A DNA stretch of 64,000 nt, taken from Streptomyces liangshanensis. Lineage in GTDB: Bacteria; Actinomycetota; Actinomycetes; Streptomycetales; Streptomycetaceae. The DNA is taken from the NCBI RefSeq assembly GCF_011694815.1, contig NZ_CP050177.1, positions 1,612,001 through 1,676,000 on the forward strand, in the 5' to 3' direction. How positions within the stretch are numbered: the stretch's first letter is position 1; each line of letters begins with the position of its first letter. Positions 48,386-56,604 of the stretch are shown here, piece by piece. The notes beneath the pieces are model-generated. The model made no database searches. It worked only from the letters and a program-made list of their open reading frames with translations, and was not told the DNA's origin. The position numbers were made by a program, and so were the translations under genes.

Positions 48386-48919
48386 ATGACGTCGAGCGAA
48401 GATCGCCACTTTCCCGCCCCGCTTGCCAGTGCGATGGCCGTTCGGCTCGACCACGTCGGCGTGGACGGTGTCGACTTCGAGCCGTTCACCACCTTCCTCA
48501 CCGCCGACGAGACAACCGACTGGTTCCGGGCATGGACCGGCAACCGCGAGCTGAGCGGCGACGAGTTCCGCGTGTTCGGCCAGGACGGCACCGGTGGATA
48601 CGCCGCGTTCTGGCTGGTCCGCCCGGATCAGCCACTGACCGAGCAGCCCGTCGTCTTTCTCGGCTCGGAAGGCGAGACCGGCGTCGTCGCCCGCGACCTG
48701 GGCGCCTTCCTGTGGTTGCTGGCCGCCGGCGTCGGCCCGTGGGAAGCGGCCACGTCACACGATCCCGAGCCGGGCTGGACCCCCCACCCCAACCGGGACC
48801 TGACGGCCATCGCGGCACAGTTCGCACCTGACCACCGCGCGTCCGCCGCCGCCGTGATCGAGCAGGCCACCGGAGAGTTCCCGGACTTCGACGACACCCT
48901 GATGAACCTCTGCCGCTGA
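48386..48919 (+). CDS. SMI1/KNR4-like small protein, possible immunity protein
   Basis: 177 residues from ATG 48386. It is a soluble single domain with no signal. Blocks such as PVVFLGSEGETGVVARDLGAFLWLLAAGVGPWEA and the earlier RVFGQDGTGGYAAFW correspond to the beta-sheet/helix pattern of the SUKH (SMI1/KNR4) superfamily, whose bacterial members are mostly immunity proteins of polymorphic toxins. The match is by pattern, not by a complete motif. It opens a run of similar small genes; no toxin is next to it. Confidence 0.55.
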   Translation: MTSSEDRHFPAPLASAMAVRLDHVGVDGVDFEPFTTFLTADETTDWFRAWTGNRELSGDEFRVFGQDGTGGYAAFWLVRPDQPLTEQPVVFLGSEGETGVVARDLGAFLWLLAAGVGPWEAATSHDPEPGWTPHPNRDLTAIAAQFAPDHRASAAAVIEQATGEFPDFDDTLMNLCR

Positions 48920-48973
48920 ACCTGAGCGCCCACGGTCATTCCTGCCCATCGTCTCCTGCTGAGTTGGCTCTGA

Positions 48974-49462
48974 TCAGCGGGTGGGGAACGAGGCCAGAGC
49001 AAAATCCCACTGGTCAGCCGCGCGAAGCAGAGCAGCTGCGTCTACCTGGGTCTCGACGAAGTACTGGTAGATGTCTGCGCCGTTCTCACCCTGCTGCCAT
49101 GGGGGTGCCGCCTCCATGGACAGGTGCACGCGAATCACCGCACCGTCCTTGCTTCGATCGCAGAGGCTGAAGGCCAGAACCGGCTCGACGAACCACGTCT
49201 CCGGGGACAACGAACCGTCGGGACCAGGTCCGGTCACCGCAACCGTCCCCGCCGCCACGCCGCGCAGCCACGCGGACACCCGGCGGGCTTCATCGATCAG
49301 CAGACAGGGATCGGTGAAAGTCCAGGTGCCCTCCGGAGTCGTCACCGAGCCGCAGATGACCAGCCAGTTGTCATCGTACGAGTCGCCGCGGACTGCGGAG
49401 AACTGGTACCGCAACGGGCAAAGCTCGACACTGCTTGCCTGATCAGCCAAAAGCATTGCCAA
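48974..49462 (-). CDS. WapI-like small protein, possible immunity protein
   Basis: 162 residues, reverse strand, ATG 49462. Begins [20 protein letters not shown]; the core has [39 protein letters not shown] and [13 protein letters not shown], a pattern I associate with the WapI immunity family of Streptomyces. Its codon usage appears less GC-biased than its neighbours. It faces the SMI1/KNR4-like gene at 48386 tail to tail. Confidence 0.5.
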   Translation of the reverse strand: MAMLLADQASSVELCPLRYQFSAVRGDSYDDNWLVICGSVTTPEGTWTFTDPCLLIDEARRVSAWLRGVAAGTVAVTGPGPDGSLSPETWFVEPVLAFSLCDRSKDGAVIRVHLSMEAAPPWQQGENGADIYQYFVETQVDAAALLRAADQWDFALASFPTR

Positions 49463-49512
49463 AGGGTGTCACAGGCCTCGTCGACGCCGCGTCGGCCCTC
49501 ATGACATCCAAC

Positions 49513-50112
49513 TCAGTCGCTCCAGGTCAGATCGCCGGCGGCGTCCACGACAGCTACGCATGGTGGTTGGGTGCCGGCGTGGGTGGTGTGGTGGAGGAGG
49601 GCCGGGGTGCCTGATTCGAGGGCGTGGGCGGTGTCCTGGAGCATCGCGGCCACCGAATGCCACAGCGGTACTCCGAGTACCCACGTCTCGTGGTCCCAGA
49701 GGAAAACCGCGCCGTAGGAATCGCCGGGCCGTAGGTCGACGACCAGTCCGTCTCCGCCGGGGCTGAGGGCGATCGGGAGGAAGGATGGGTGAAAGCGCGG
49801 TTCCGGTTCGCCGTTCGCGTCGAGGGCGTCGCCTTCCTGTTCCGCGACCAGCAGCCAGATCTCCCGCGTTTCCAGGGCCTCCTCCAGATCCACAGGGGCG
49901 AAGCCACCGGGGATCCAGTCGTCGGCAGCGACCCGGTCCAGGGTCCACCACTCGCGCACGTCGGCGGGGAGTGTCAGCGCGAGGTCCGCCTCGACCGCGC
50001 GGAGCCGGCCCGCGTCGGCTGCCGCCCTCATGGGTCTCCACCGCAGCCGGTCCGCACACCAGGCGTCGATGCGTTCCCACGACTTCCGTACTTCATGATC
50101 GATCGAGGTCAT
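49513..50112 (-). CDS. SMI1/KNR4 (SUKH) family protein
   Basis: 199 residues from ATG 50112. It has the characteristic N-terminal helix and block RLRAVEADLALTLPADVREWW (lengths and hydrophobic pattern of SUKH-1 helix 2), then GGFAPVDLEEALETREIWLLV, FHPSFLPIALSPGGDGLVVDLRPG and GAVFLWDHETWVL. These match the SUKH core. Members are immunity proteins against nuclease toxins, or housekeeping adaptors. It follows the WapI-like gene on the same strand by 50 bases. Confidence 0.75.
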   Translation of the reverse strand: MTSIDHEVRKSWERIDAWCADRLRWRPMRAAADAGRLRAVEADLALTLPADVREWWTLDRVAADDWIPGGFAPVDLEEALETREIWLLVAEQEGDALDANGEPEPRFHPSFLPIALSPGGDGLVVDLRPGDSYGAVFLWDHETWVLGVPLWHSVAAMLQDTAHALESGTPALLHHTTHAGTQPPCVAVVDAAGDLTWSD

Positions 50113-50142
50113 GGCCGAGAGTCTCTCAAGGAGTAGGGCTTC

Positions 50143-50583
50143 GTGAGGGACGGGCTGAGCGCGGTGCGCCGGCCGCCGTTCGCGGGCGGTGGTGACGTTG
50201 TCGCCGGTGAGTGGGGGGTGGTCGTGCACCCCATGTACGACCCGGCCCGCGGCGACTACGACCTGATCGACCACCGGAAGCTGTGCCCTCCCGGGGCCGA
50301 GCTGGTCGTGTTCGTGCCCAACCCGTGCGTCGCCAAGGCGCACGGTCCCCAGGCGTATCACTACCGGGACGGCCGGACCGTGTCCTGCGTCGACTACGAG
50401 GCCCCAGCAGAAGTGGGTGCGTACTGGCCCAACGAGCTTGCTCCCGTCATCACCGACGCCGGGCTGGCTCTCGACAACGAGGAGCAGCTGACCCGGCTGA
50501 TCAGTGACCACTTCGGGCTGCCCCCGCTGGACCGCGGCTCCCTGGCGGTGGACCGCGACCTCGTCGCGGCCCACGAGGGATAG
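50143..50583 (+). CDS. Hypothetical protein, unknown family
   Basis: 146 residues from GTG 50143 with AAGGAG (50128-50133) 9 bases upstream. The sequence has VVVHPMYDPARGDYDLIDHRKLCPPG, VVFVPNPCVAKAHGPQAYHYRDG and a Leu-rich C-terminus. There is no signal or membrane segment. I do not recognise the family. It is divergent from the SUKH gene by 30 bases and sits upstream of the rifamycin resistance gene on the same strand, but is separated by that gene's promoter. Confidence 0.65.
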   Translation: MRDGLSAVRRPPFAGGGDVVAGEWGVVVHPMYDPARGDYDLIDHRKLCPPGAELVVFVPNPCVAKAHGPQAYHYRDGRTVSCVDYEAPAEVGAYWPNELAPVITDAGLALDNEEQLTRLISDHFGLPPLDRGSLAVDRDLVAAHEG

Positions 50584-50656
50584 GACGCGCTCGGTCTTCC
50601 GCGCTCCGGCAAAAGCGAAAGGCAAGGAGAGCGCTGTCTCCTTGCCACTCTCAAGG

Positions 50657-50662
50657 TATAGC
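50657..50662 (+). promoter_or_regulatory. Putative -10 box of the rifamycin resistance gene
   Basis: TATAGC, 7 bases upstream of the rifamycin-associated element, with no good -35 (CTGTCT at 17 bases). Transcription would start near the element. Confidence 0.4.
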
Positions 50663-50669
50663 GCACAGG

Positions 50670-50688
50670 GGGGCTTGCCACAAGGCCC
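50670..50688 (+). promoter_or_regulatory. Rifamycin-associated element (RAE)
   Basis: GGGGCTTGCCACAAGGCCC matches the 19-base RAE consensus I recall (GGGGCTTGCGRCAAGGCCC) at 18 of 19 positions. It lies between the putative -10 and the start of the rifamycin phosphotransferase gene. RAEs occur in front of rifamycin-inducible resistance genes in actinomycetes. Confidence 0.85.
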
Positions 50689-50751
50689 CGGGGGCGGCGC
50701 AGAATCGGCGGCCGAGGCTACAACCTGCGGGAACGGGGCGACGAGGTGCGC

Positions 50752-53397
50752 GTGAGCGAGCGGTATGTGCGGGATCTGGGCGACGTCGACGGGGCGGACG
50801 TCGCCCTTGTCGGGGGGAAGGGCGCGCAGTTGGGGGCGCTGGCGCGGATCGACGGGGTCCGGGTGCCGGGGGGCTTCTGTGTGACGACGGACGCGTTCCG
50901 GCGGGTCGTGGCGGGCGTGCCGGCGGTCGGCGAGCGGCTCGACGCGCTGGCGCGGATCGATCCCGACGACCGGGACGGGATCGAGGACGGGATCGAGGCG
51001 ATCCGTACCCTCAGCGCGGAGATCCGCCTGATGGTGGAGGGGGCCGCCGTACCGGACGATCTCGCGGCGGAGATCACCGACGCCGTCGGCCGCCTCGGTG
51101 AGGGGGCCGCCTGGGCCGTACGGTCCAGCGCCACGGCGGAGGACCTGCCGACGGCGTCGTTCGCCGGGCAGCAGGACTCGTACCTGAACGTCGTGGGGCC
51201 CGCGGCGGTCCTCGCGCACGTCCGCCGCTGCTGGGCCTCGCTGTTCACCGAGCGGGCCGTGGTCTACCGGCGGCACCAGGGCATCGACGACCGTACGGTC
51301 CGCATGGCCGTCGTCGTGCAGCGGATGGTCCTCCCGGACGCGTCCGGCGTCCTGTTCACGGCCGACCCGGTCACGGGCCACCGGAGGACCGCCACCGTGG
51401 ACGCCGGCCTCGGCCTCGGCGAGGCGCTGGTGTCCGGGCTGGTGACCCCGGACGTCTTCACGGTGCGGGACGGCGAGGTGGTCGCCCGGTCGATCGCCGT
51501 CAAGCGGCGGGTCGTCCGGGCGCTGCCGGGCGGTGGTACGGAGGACGCCGCGGTCGACGCGCGGCAGCAGGAGCGGCCGGCGCTGACGGACACTCAGGTG
51601 GTACGGCTCGTAGGGCTCGGGCGCCGGATCGAGGCGCACTTCGGCCGCCCGCAGGACATCGAATGGTGCCTGGCGGGCGACACCTTCGAGATCGTGCAGA
51701 GCCGGCCGATCACGACGCTGTTCCCCGTCCCGGAGGCCGACGACCGGGAGAATCACGTGTACGTCTCCGTCGGCCACCAGCAGATGATGACCGACGCCAT
51801 GAAGCCCCTGGGGCTGTCCGTGTGGCAGCTGACCGCCATGGCACCCATGCGGACGGCCGGCGGGCGGCTGTTCGTCGACGTCACCCGGCGCCTCGGCCCG
51901 CCCTCGGGGCGCGCCGCTCTCCTGGACCTCATGGGGAGGGGCGATCCGCTGGTCAGGGACGCCCTGGAGACGGTCCTCGGTCGCGACGACTTCGTACCGT
52001 CGCTGCCGGACCCCGCTCCCGCCGGACCGCCGGCGGGCGCGGCGCCCGCCCCGGGCGAGCCCGATCCCGGCCTTGTCCCCGATCCCGCCATTGTCCCCGA
52101 ACTGATCCGGCGCTCCGAGGCCTCCCTCGCCGCGCTGGAGCGCGACATCCGGACGCGGACCGGCCCGGCCCTCTTCGACTTCCTGCTGGAAGCCTTCCAG
52201 GAGCACAAGCGCCTCCTCGGTGATCCGCTGAACCTCCGGGCGATCATGGCGGGGATGGAGGCCACCTGGTGGCTCAACGACCGGCTGTGGGAGTGGCTGG
52301 GCGAGAAGAACGCGGCCGACACGCTCACCCTGTCCGCCCCCGGCAACATCACGTCGGAGATGGGGTTGGCCCTGCTCGACGTCGCGGACGTGATCCGCCC
52401 GCTGCCGGAGGTGCTGGCCTTCCTGCGGGACGCCGGGCACGTCGGGGACGACGTGTTCCTGGACGAGTTGGCGAAGCGGGCGGGCGGGACCGAGGCGCGG
52501 GAGGCCGTCGAGGCCTACCTCGACCGGTACGGCATGCGCTGCGTCGGCGAGATCGACCTCACCCGGCCGCGCTGGCGCGAGCGCCCCACGACGCTCGTGC
52601 CCCTGCTCCTCGACAACGTCAGGAACTTCGGGCCGGGCGCGGCCGGGCTGCGCTTCGAGGAGGGGCGGCGGAAGGCCCTGGAGAAGGAGCGGGACGTGCT
52701 GTCCCGCCTGCGAGCCCTGCCGGACGGGGACCGGAGGGCGGAGGAGGCGAAGCGGATGATCGACCGGGTCAGGACGTTCATCGGGTACCGGGAGTACCCG
52801 AAGTACGGGATCGTCAGCCGCTACTTCGTCTACAAGCGGGCCCTGATGACGGAGGCCGAGCGCTTGGTGCGGGCGGGCGTGCTGGCCGAGAAGGAGGACG
52901 TCTTCTTTCTCACGTTCGAGGAGCTGCACGACGTCGTCCGGACGGACCGGGTGGACGACGGGCTCGTACGGGAGCGGAAGGATGCGTTCCGGTCGTACGA
53001 GGCCCTCACCCCGCCCCGGGTGCTCACCTCGGACGGCGAGGCCCTCACGGGGGCGTACCGCCGCGACGACGTGCCGGACGGGGCCCTGGTCGGCCTGGCG
53101 GTCTCCGCCGGGACCGTGGAGGGGCGGGCGCGCGTGGTGCTCGACCTGGCGGAGGCCGACCTCGAAGCGGGCGACATCCTGGTCACGACGTTCACGGACC
53201 CCAGTTGGTCGCCGTTGTTCGTCGGGATCGCGGGCCTGGTGACGGAGGTCGGCGGTCTGATGACCCACGGCGCGGTGATCGCGCGGGAGTACGGCCTGCC
53301 GGCCGTCGTGGGCGTGGACCGGGTCACCCGCCTGATCCGGGACGGGCAGCGGATCCGCGTGCACGGGACGGACGGGTACGTCGAGTTGCTGTCCTGA
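50752..53397 (+). CDS. rph: Rifamycin phosphotransferase
   Basis: 881 residues from GTG 50752 (MSERYVRDL; the GTG at 50746 is less likely because it leaves no room for the ACGAGG ribosome site). PEP-synthase-like three-domain enzyme. The N-terminal ATP-grasp domain has DVALVGGKGAQLGALARI, GFCVTTDAFRRV, AVRSSATAEDLPTASFAGQQ and the ATP-binding QRMVLPDASGVLFTADPVTG. A rifamycin-binding domain (about 330-760) follows. The C-terminal swivelling domain has the phospho-accepting His in GGLMTHGAVIAREYGLPAVVGV. It phosphorylates the rifamycin ansa bridge using ATP. The rifamycin-associated element upstream supports this over a PEP-synthase role. Confidence 0.92.
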   Translation: MSERYVRDLGDVDGADVALVGGKGAQLGALARIDGVRVPGGFCVTTDAFRRVVAGVPAVGERLDALARIDPDDRDGIEDGIEAIRTLSAEIRLMVEGAAVPDDLAAEITDAVGRLGEGAAWAVRSSATAEDLPTASFAGQQDSYLNVVGPAAVLAHVRRCWASLFTERAVVYRRHQGIDDRTVRMAVVVQRMVLPDASGVLFTADPVTGHRRTATVDAGLGLGEALVSGLVTPDVFTVRDGEVVARSIAVKRRVVRALPGGGTEDAAVDARQQERPALTDTQVVRLVGLGRRIEAHFGRPQDIEWCLAGDTFEIVQSRPITTLFPVPEADDRENHVYVSVGHQQMMTDAMKPLGLSVWQLTAMAPMRTAGGRLFVDVTRRLGPPSGRAALLDLMGRGDPLVRDALETVLGRDDFVPSLPDPAPAGPPAGAAPAPGEPDPGLVPDPAIVPELIRRSEASLAALERDIRTRTGPALFDFLLEAFQEHKRLLGDPLNLRAIMAGMEATWWLNDRLWEWLGEKNAADTLTLSAPGNITSEMGLALLDVADVIRPLPEVLAFLRDAGHVGDDVFLDELAKRAGGTEAREAVEAYLDRYGMRCVGEIDLTRPRWRERPTTLVPLLLDNVRNFGPGAAGLRFEEGRRKALEKERDVLSRLRALPDGDRRAEEAKRMIDRVRTFIGYREYPKYGIVSRYFVYKRALMTEAERLVRAGVLAEKEDVFFLTFEELHDVVRTDRVDDGLVRERKDAFRSYEALTPPRVLTSDGEALTGAYRRDDVPDGALVGLAVSAGTVEGRARVVLDLAEADLEAGDILVTTFTDPSWSPLFVGIAGLVTEVGGLMTHGAVIAREYGLPAVVGVDRVTRLIRDGQRIRVHGTDGYVELLS

Positions 53398-53428
53398 TGA
53401 AGGGGGACGGCGGGCTGCGGGGAACGGC

Positions 53429-54073
53429 TCAGCGCCCGTCCGGTGCGCCGGTCGGCACGTTGTACGAGAGCAGGGCCGCCCGGTCGCCGGTCACGCGCAG
53501 TTCGGTGACGGCGCAGTTGCGCAGGCCCGGGAGGGTGCGGCGGTAGTCGCGCTTCGGGATGCCGGTCAGGTGGCAGAGGACCAGGCGGAACAGCGTGTTG
53601 TGCGCCACCACCAGGATCCGGCCGCCCGGGTGGGCCGCCGCGAGACGCAGGAGGGCCGCCGCGCCCCGGACGGCCGCGGCCCCGGGGTCCTCGCCGCCCG
53701 GTAGCGGGTGCGCGGCCGGGTCGTGGCGGAAGGCCTCGGTCTCGTGGGGGTGGGACGCGTCGAGTGCGGCGAGCGTCCGGCCCTCGGCGATCCCGAAGTC
53801 CAGCTCGACCAGGTCCGGTTCGACCACGACGGGCAGCCCGGTCGTCCGGGCCGCGGGGGCCGCCGTGCGGCGGGCGCGCGAGAGCGGGGACGTGACGATC
53901 GCGTCGAGGCGGGCCCCGGCCGCCCAGCGGCCCAGTGCCTCGGCCTGCTCGGCCCCGAGCGGTGTCAGGCCGATGTCGCTGATCCCGGCGTAGCGGTTCT
54001 CCGCGTGCCACACCGTCTCGCCGTGGCGGGCCAGGAAGAGGGTGGTGGGGGCGGGAGTCGGGGGCGTGGTCAT
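53429..54073 (-). CDS. Histidine phosphatase family protein
   Basis: 214 residues from ATG 54073. Phosphoglycerate-mutase-like fold with the RHG motif LFLARHGETVWHAENRYAG (about 12-30, the catalytic His), a second Arg at SPLSRARRTA, a Glu in ELDFGIAEG, and the second catalytic His in VVAHNTLFRLVL. The last fits broad-specificity phosphatases. It begins 36 bases downstream of the ribulokinase-like gene on the same strand, so it is likely co-transcribed and may dephosphorylate a sugar phosphate of that pathway. Confidence 0.9.
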   Translation of the reverse strand: MTTPPTPAPTTLFLARHGETVWHAENRYAGISDIGLTPLGAEQAEALGRWAAGARLDAIVTSPLSRARRTAAPAARTTGLPVVVEPDLVELDFGIAEGRTLAALDASHPHETEAFRHDPAAHPLPGGEDPGAAAVRGAAALLRLAAAHPGGRILVVAHNTLFRLVLCHLTGIPKRDYRRTLPGLRNCAVTELRVTGDRAALLSYNVPTGAPDGR

Positions 54074-54109
54074 CTCTCTGCCGTCATCCTTCTCGTCATC
54101 CTGCCGTCC

Positions 54110-55609
54110 TCATCCTTCTGTCCTCGCGTACGCGGCGGTTTCCGGGGGGAGCCAGCCCCGTCGTTCCAGCTCGTCGACCAGTGTCCCGAACGCTTCCGTG
54201 AAGCGGTCGTGGTGGTCCCGGCGGGGTTCCAGCGTCGTACGGATACGGACCATGCCCCGGGCCACCGGGCCGCCGCCCCGTACCCCGTACGCCGCGAGCA
54301 CCGCCATGCCGAGCGCCGGGTCGGTGAGTTCGGGGATCGCGGCGGCCCGGCCGAGGACGTCCGCGCGCAGCTGGTTCCAGTACGCGCTGCGCGTGGCGCC
54401 GCCGGTGAAGGTCACCGGGCCCTCGACGGGGGCGCCGAGCATGCGGACGTACGCGAGGCAGAGCCGTTCGGTCAGGGCGACGCCCTGGAGGAGCGCCGCG
54501 TGGTGGTCGGCGTCGTCGGCCGGCGTCCTGAGCACGAACGCCTCGGCGCCGGGGGCCAGGAACGGGAAGCGTTCCCCGCGTGAGACCAAGGGGTACGCGA
54601 CCGTGCTCGCCGGCTCCCGCGCGGCGGCCCGCTGGTCGAGCTGCCCGAGGTCGGCGCCGGGGAACGTCCGGGTCAGGATGCCGGCCCCGACGCTGGAGGC
54701 GCCGCCGGGCAGCCAATTGCCGTCCGGGGAGCGGTGGTTGTAGACGACACCCGCGGGGTCGTGGAGGGGGGAGGCGGTGACGCCCTTGAGGACGAGGGTG
54801 GTGCCGAGGACCGAGTTCCACTGCCCGACCTCCCAGGCGCCGGAGCCCAGTTGGGCGGCGCACCCGTCCGTCATGCCCGCGACGACCGGCGTGCCCTCGG
54901 CGAGGCCCGTCGCCTCGGCGGCCTCGCGGCCCACCGTACCGAGCGGGGCGCCGGGTGCCACCACGTCGGGGAAGTCGAGCCCCGACAGCCCGAGTCGGTC
55001 GTGCACGGCGGTGGGCCAGGTGCGGGTCAGCAGGTCGTACCCGGTCTTGAGGGCGTGGCTGGAGTCGGTCGCCACGCGGTGGCCGACGAGGCGGCCGGTG
55101 ACGAAGTCCGCCTGGTGGCAGACCCGGGCGCCCCGCAGCCGCGCGGGGTCGGCGGAGCCGCCGGCCGCCGCTTCGCCCTGTCCCGCGCCGGTGAGCCAGA
55201 GGAGTTTGGCGAGGGCCCAGCTCGGCTGGATACGGATGCCGAGGGACCGCCAGACGTCGGCGGAGGTCTCCTGGGCGTGCCGCGCCTCGGCCGCCGCCCG
55301 GCTGTCGTCGTACATGAGGGCGGGGGTGAGGGGGGTGCCCTCGGCGTCGGTGAGCAGGACGGTGCCGGACGTGCTGCACACGGCGATGCCCCGCACCCGG
55401 GCGGCCGGGACCTCGCGGAGGGTCCGGCGGAGGGCGGCGGTCGCGGCGGTCCACCAGTCGGCGGGGAGCTGTTCGTGCCGGTCGCCGTCGCGGTGGCCGG
55501 TGAGGGGGGCGGAGCCGCGGCCGCGTACCTGTCCGTCGTCGGTGACGGCCAGGGCGCGGACGCCCTGCGTCCCGAGGTCGAGCCCGACCCACACGTCGTC
55601 GTCGTACAC
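54110..55609 (-). CDS. FGGY-family carbohydrate kinase (D-ribulokinase-like)
   Basis: 499 residues from GTG 55609, chosen for the GGAAGG site 9 bases upstream and because the protein then starts MYDDDVWVGLDLGTQGVRAL, the standard N-terminus. The phosphate-binding DLGTQG, the CSTSGTVLLTD block and PALMYDDSRA resemble the SePSK/D-ribulose kinase subgroup more than xylulokinase or glycerol kinase. The C-terminal ATP motif is VTFTGGATRSAYWNQLRADVL. MTDGCAAQLGSGAWEVGQ carries the catalytic Asp. It is divergent from the DeoR regulator, so likely controlled by it. Confidence 0.87.
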   Translation of the reverse strand: MYDDDVWVGLDLGTQGVRALAVTDDGQVRGRGSAPLTGHRDGDRHEQLPADWWTAATAALRRTLREVPAARVRGIAVCSTSGTVLLTDAEGTPLTPALMYDDSRAAAEARHAQETSADVWRSLGIRIQPSWALAKLLWLTGAGQGEAAAGGSADPARLRGARVCHQADFVTGRLVGHRVATDSSHALKTGYDLLTRTWPTAVHDRLGLSGLDFPDVVAPGAPLGTVGREAAEATGLAEGTPVVAGMTDGCAAQLGSGAWEVGQWNSVLGTTLVLKGVTASPLHDPAGVVYNHRSPDGNWLPGGASSVGAGILTRTFPGADLGQLDQRAAAREPASTVAYPLVSRGERFPFLAPGAEAFVLRTPADDADHHAALLQGVALTERLCLAYVRMLGAPVEGPVTFTGGATRSAYWNQLRADVLGRAAAIPELTDPALGMAVLAAYGVRGGGPVARGMVRIRTTLEPRRDHHDRFTEAFGTLVDELERRGWLPPETAAYARTEG

Positions 55610-55715
55610 CCCTGCCTGCCTTCCCGTCCCGGTTCCCGGTGTCCTCACGACGCGGATCGCGGCGTTCGCACCCCGGGGCTTTTCACACCGTGACCACGGC
55701 GTACATCAACAATCT

Positions 55716-55743
55716 ATGTTATATCCTCAGAGCTTCATGTTAT
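55716..55743. promoter_or_regulatory. Paired DeoR-type operator repeats
   Basis: ATGTTAT occurs at 55716-55722 and 55737-55743, 21 bases apart (two helical turns), in an AT-rich patch between the kinase and the DeoR gene. Sits 20 bases upstream of the DeoR start. Confidence 0.5.
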
Positions 55744-55764
55744 TGGTGAGGAACAGGACCGGGG

Positions 55765-56562
55765 ATGTCACAGGACAAGAGCCAGCTCGGCCCCGCACAG
55801 CGCCGCCGCGAGATCTCCGATCACGTACTGACCGAGGGATCGGCGTCGGCGGCCGACCTGGCGGAGCGGTTCGGCGTGAGTCCGATGACCATCTACCGCG
55901 ACATCGACGAGCTGGAGCGCGAGGGGGTCCTGCGCAAGTTCCGCGGCGGGGTGACCGCCCAGCCGTCCGGTGTGTTCGAGAGCAACGTGGCCTACCGCAA
56001 GAAGTCCATGCGGCCGGAGAAGGAGGCGATCGCCGCGAAGGCCGCCACCCTGGTGGAGCCCGGCATGTCGGTGATGATCGACGACTCGACCACCGCGCTG
56101 GAACTGGCCCGGCTGCTCCCCCGGTTCGAGCCGCTCACCGTCGTCACCAACTTCCTGGAGGCGCTGAACCTCCTCTCGGGGGAACGCGGTGTGCACCTGA
56201 TGGCGCTGGGCGGCGACTACGACCCGCTGCACGACTCCTTCCTCGGCGTGCCGTGCGTCGAGGCCGTCGAGGCGCTGCGCGTCGACGTGTGCTTCGTGTC
56301 GACGTCGTCGGTGGTCGGCGACCACGCCTTCCATCAGGAACAGCGGATAGTCGCCGTCAAACGCGCGATGCTCGCGGCCGCCGGCCGTAAGGTGCTGATG
56401 ATCGACCATTCCAAGATCGGCAGGACCGCGCTGTACCGGCTGGCGCCGCTCTCCGCGTTCGACCTGGTCCTGATCGACGACCGCACTCCGCCGGACGTCC
56501 TGCGCTCGCTCGACGAGAGCGGCGTCCCCTACGAGATCGCCCCCGTCCGAGCCCCCGCCTGA
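55765..56562 (+). CDS. DeoR/GlpR-family transcriptional regulator
   Basis: 265 residues from ATG 55765. N-terminal helix-turn-helix with the DeoR pattern RRREISDHVLTEGSASAADLAERFGVSPMTIYRDIDELE (about 12-50) followed by GVLRKFRGGV. The sensor domain has SVMIDDSTTALELARLLP (the phosphosugar-binding SGTT-like site here reads DDST), VVTNFLEALNLL and MIDHSKIGRTALYRLAPLS with the characteristic D-S-K. The ligand is probably a phosphorylated sugar. Divergent from the first FGGY kinase and 42 bases upstream of the hydroxyacid dehydrogenase, probably leading that operon. Confidence 0.92.
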   Translation: MSQDKSQLGPAQRRREISDHVLTEGSASAADLAERFGVSPMTIYRDIDELEREGVLRKFRGGVTAQPSGVFESNVAYRKKSMRPEKEAIAAKAATLVEPGMSVMIDDSTTALELARLLPRFEPLTVVTNFLEALNLLSGERGVHLMALGGDYDPLHDSFLGVPCVEAVEALRVDVCFVSTSSVVGDHAFHQEQRIVAVKRAMLAAAGRKVLMIDHSKIGRTALYRLAPLSAFDLVLIDDRTPPDVLRSLDESGVPYEIAPVRAPA

Positions 56563-56604
56563 GCCCCGTCCCGACGGCACCGCCACGACCAGGGAGAGTC
56601 CACG

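Noticed and set aside
48386..50583. Mobile genomic island with integrase
   Set aside because: No integrase, transposase, tRNA or direct repeat flanks were found; only small accessory genes.
49513..53364. Single 1283-codon minus-strand frame across the rph gene and the SUKH gene
   Set aside because: Only its last 199 codons (from ATG 50112) are a plausible protein; the rest lies antisense to rph.
50752..53397. Phosphoenolpyruvate synthase
   Set aside because: Domain order matches both families, but the conserved rifamycin-associated element and length fit rifamycin phosphotransferase better.
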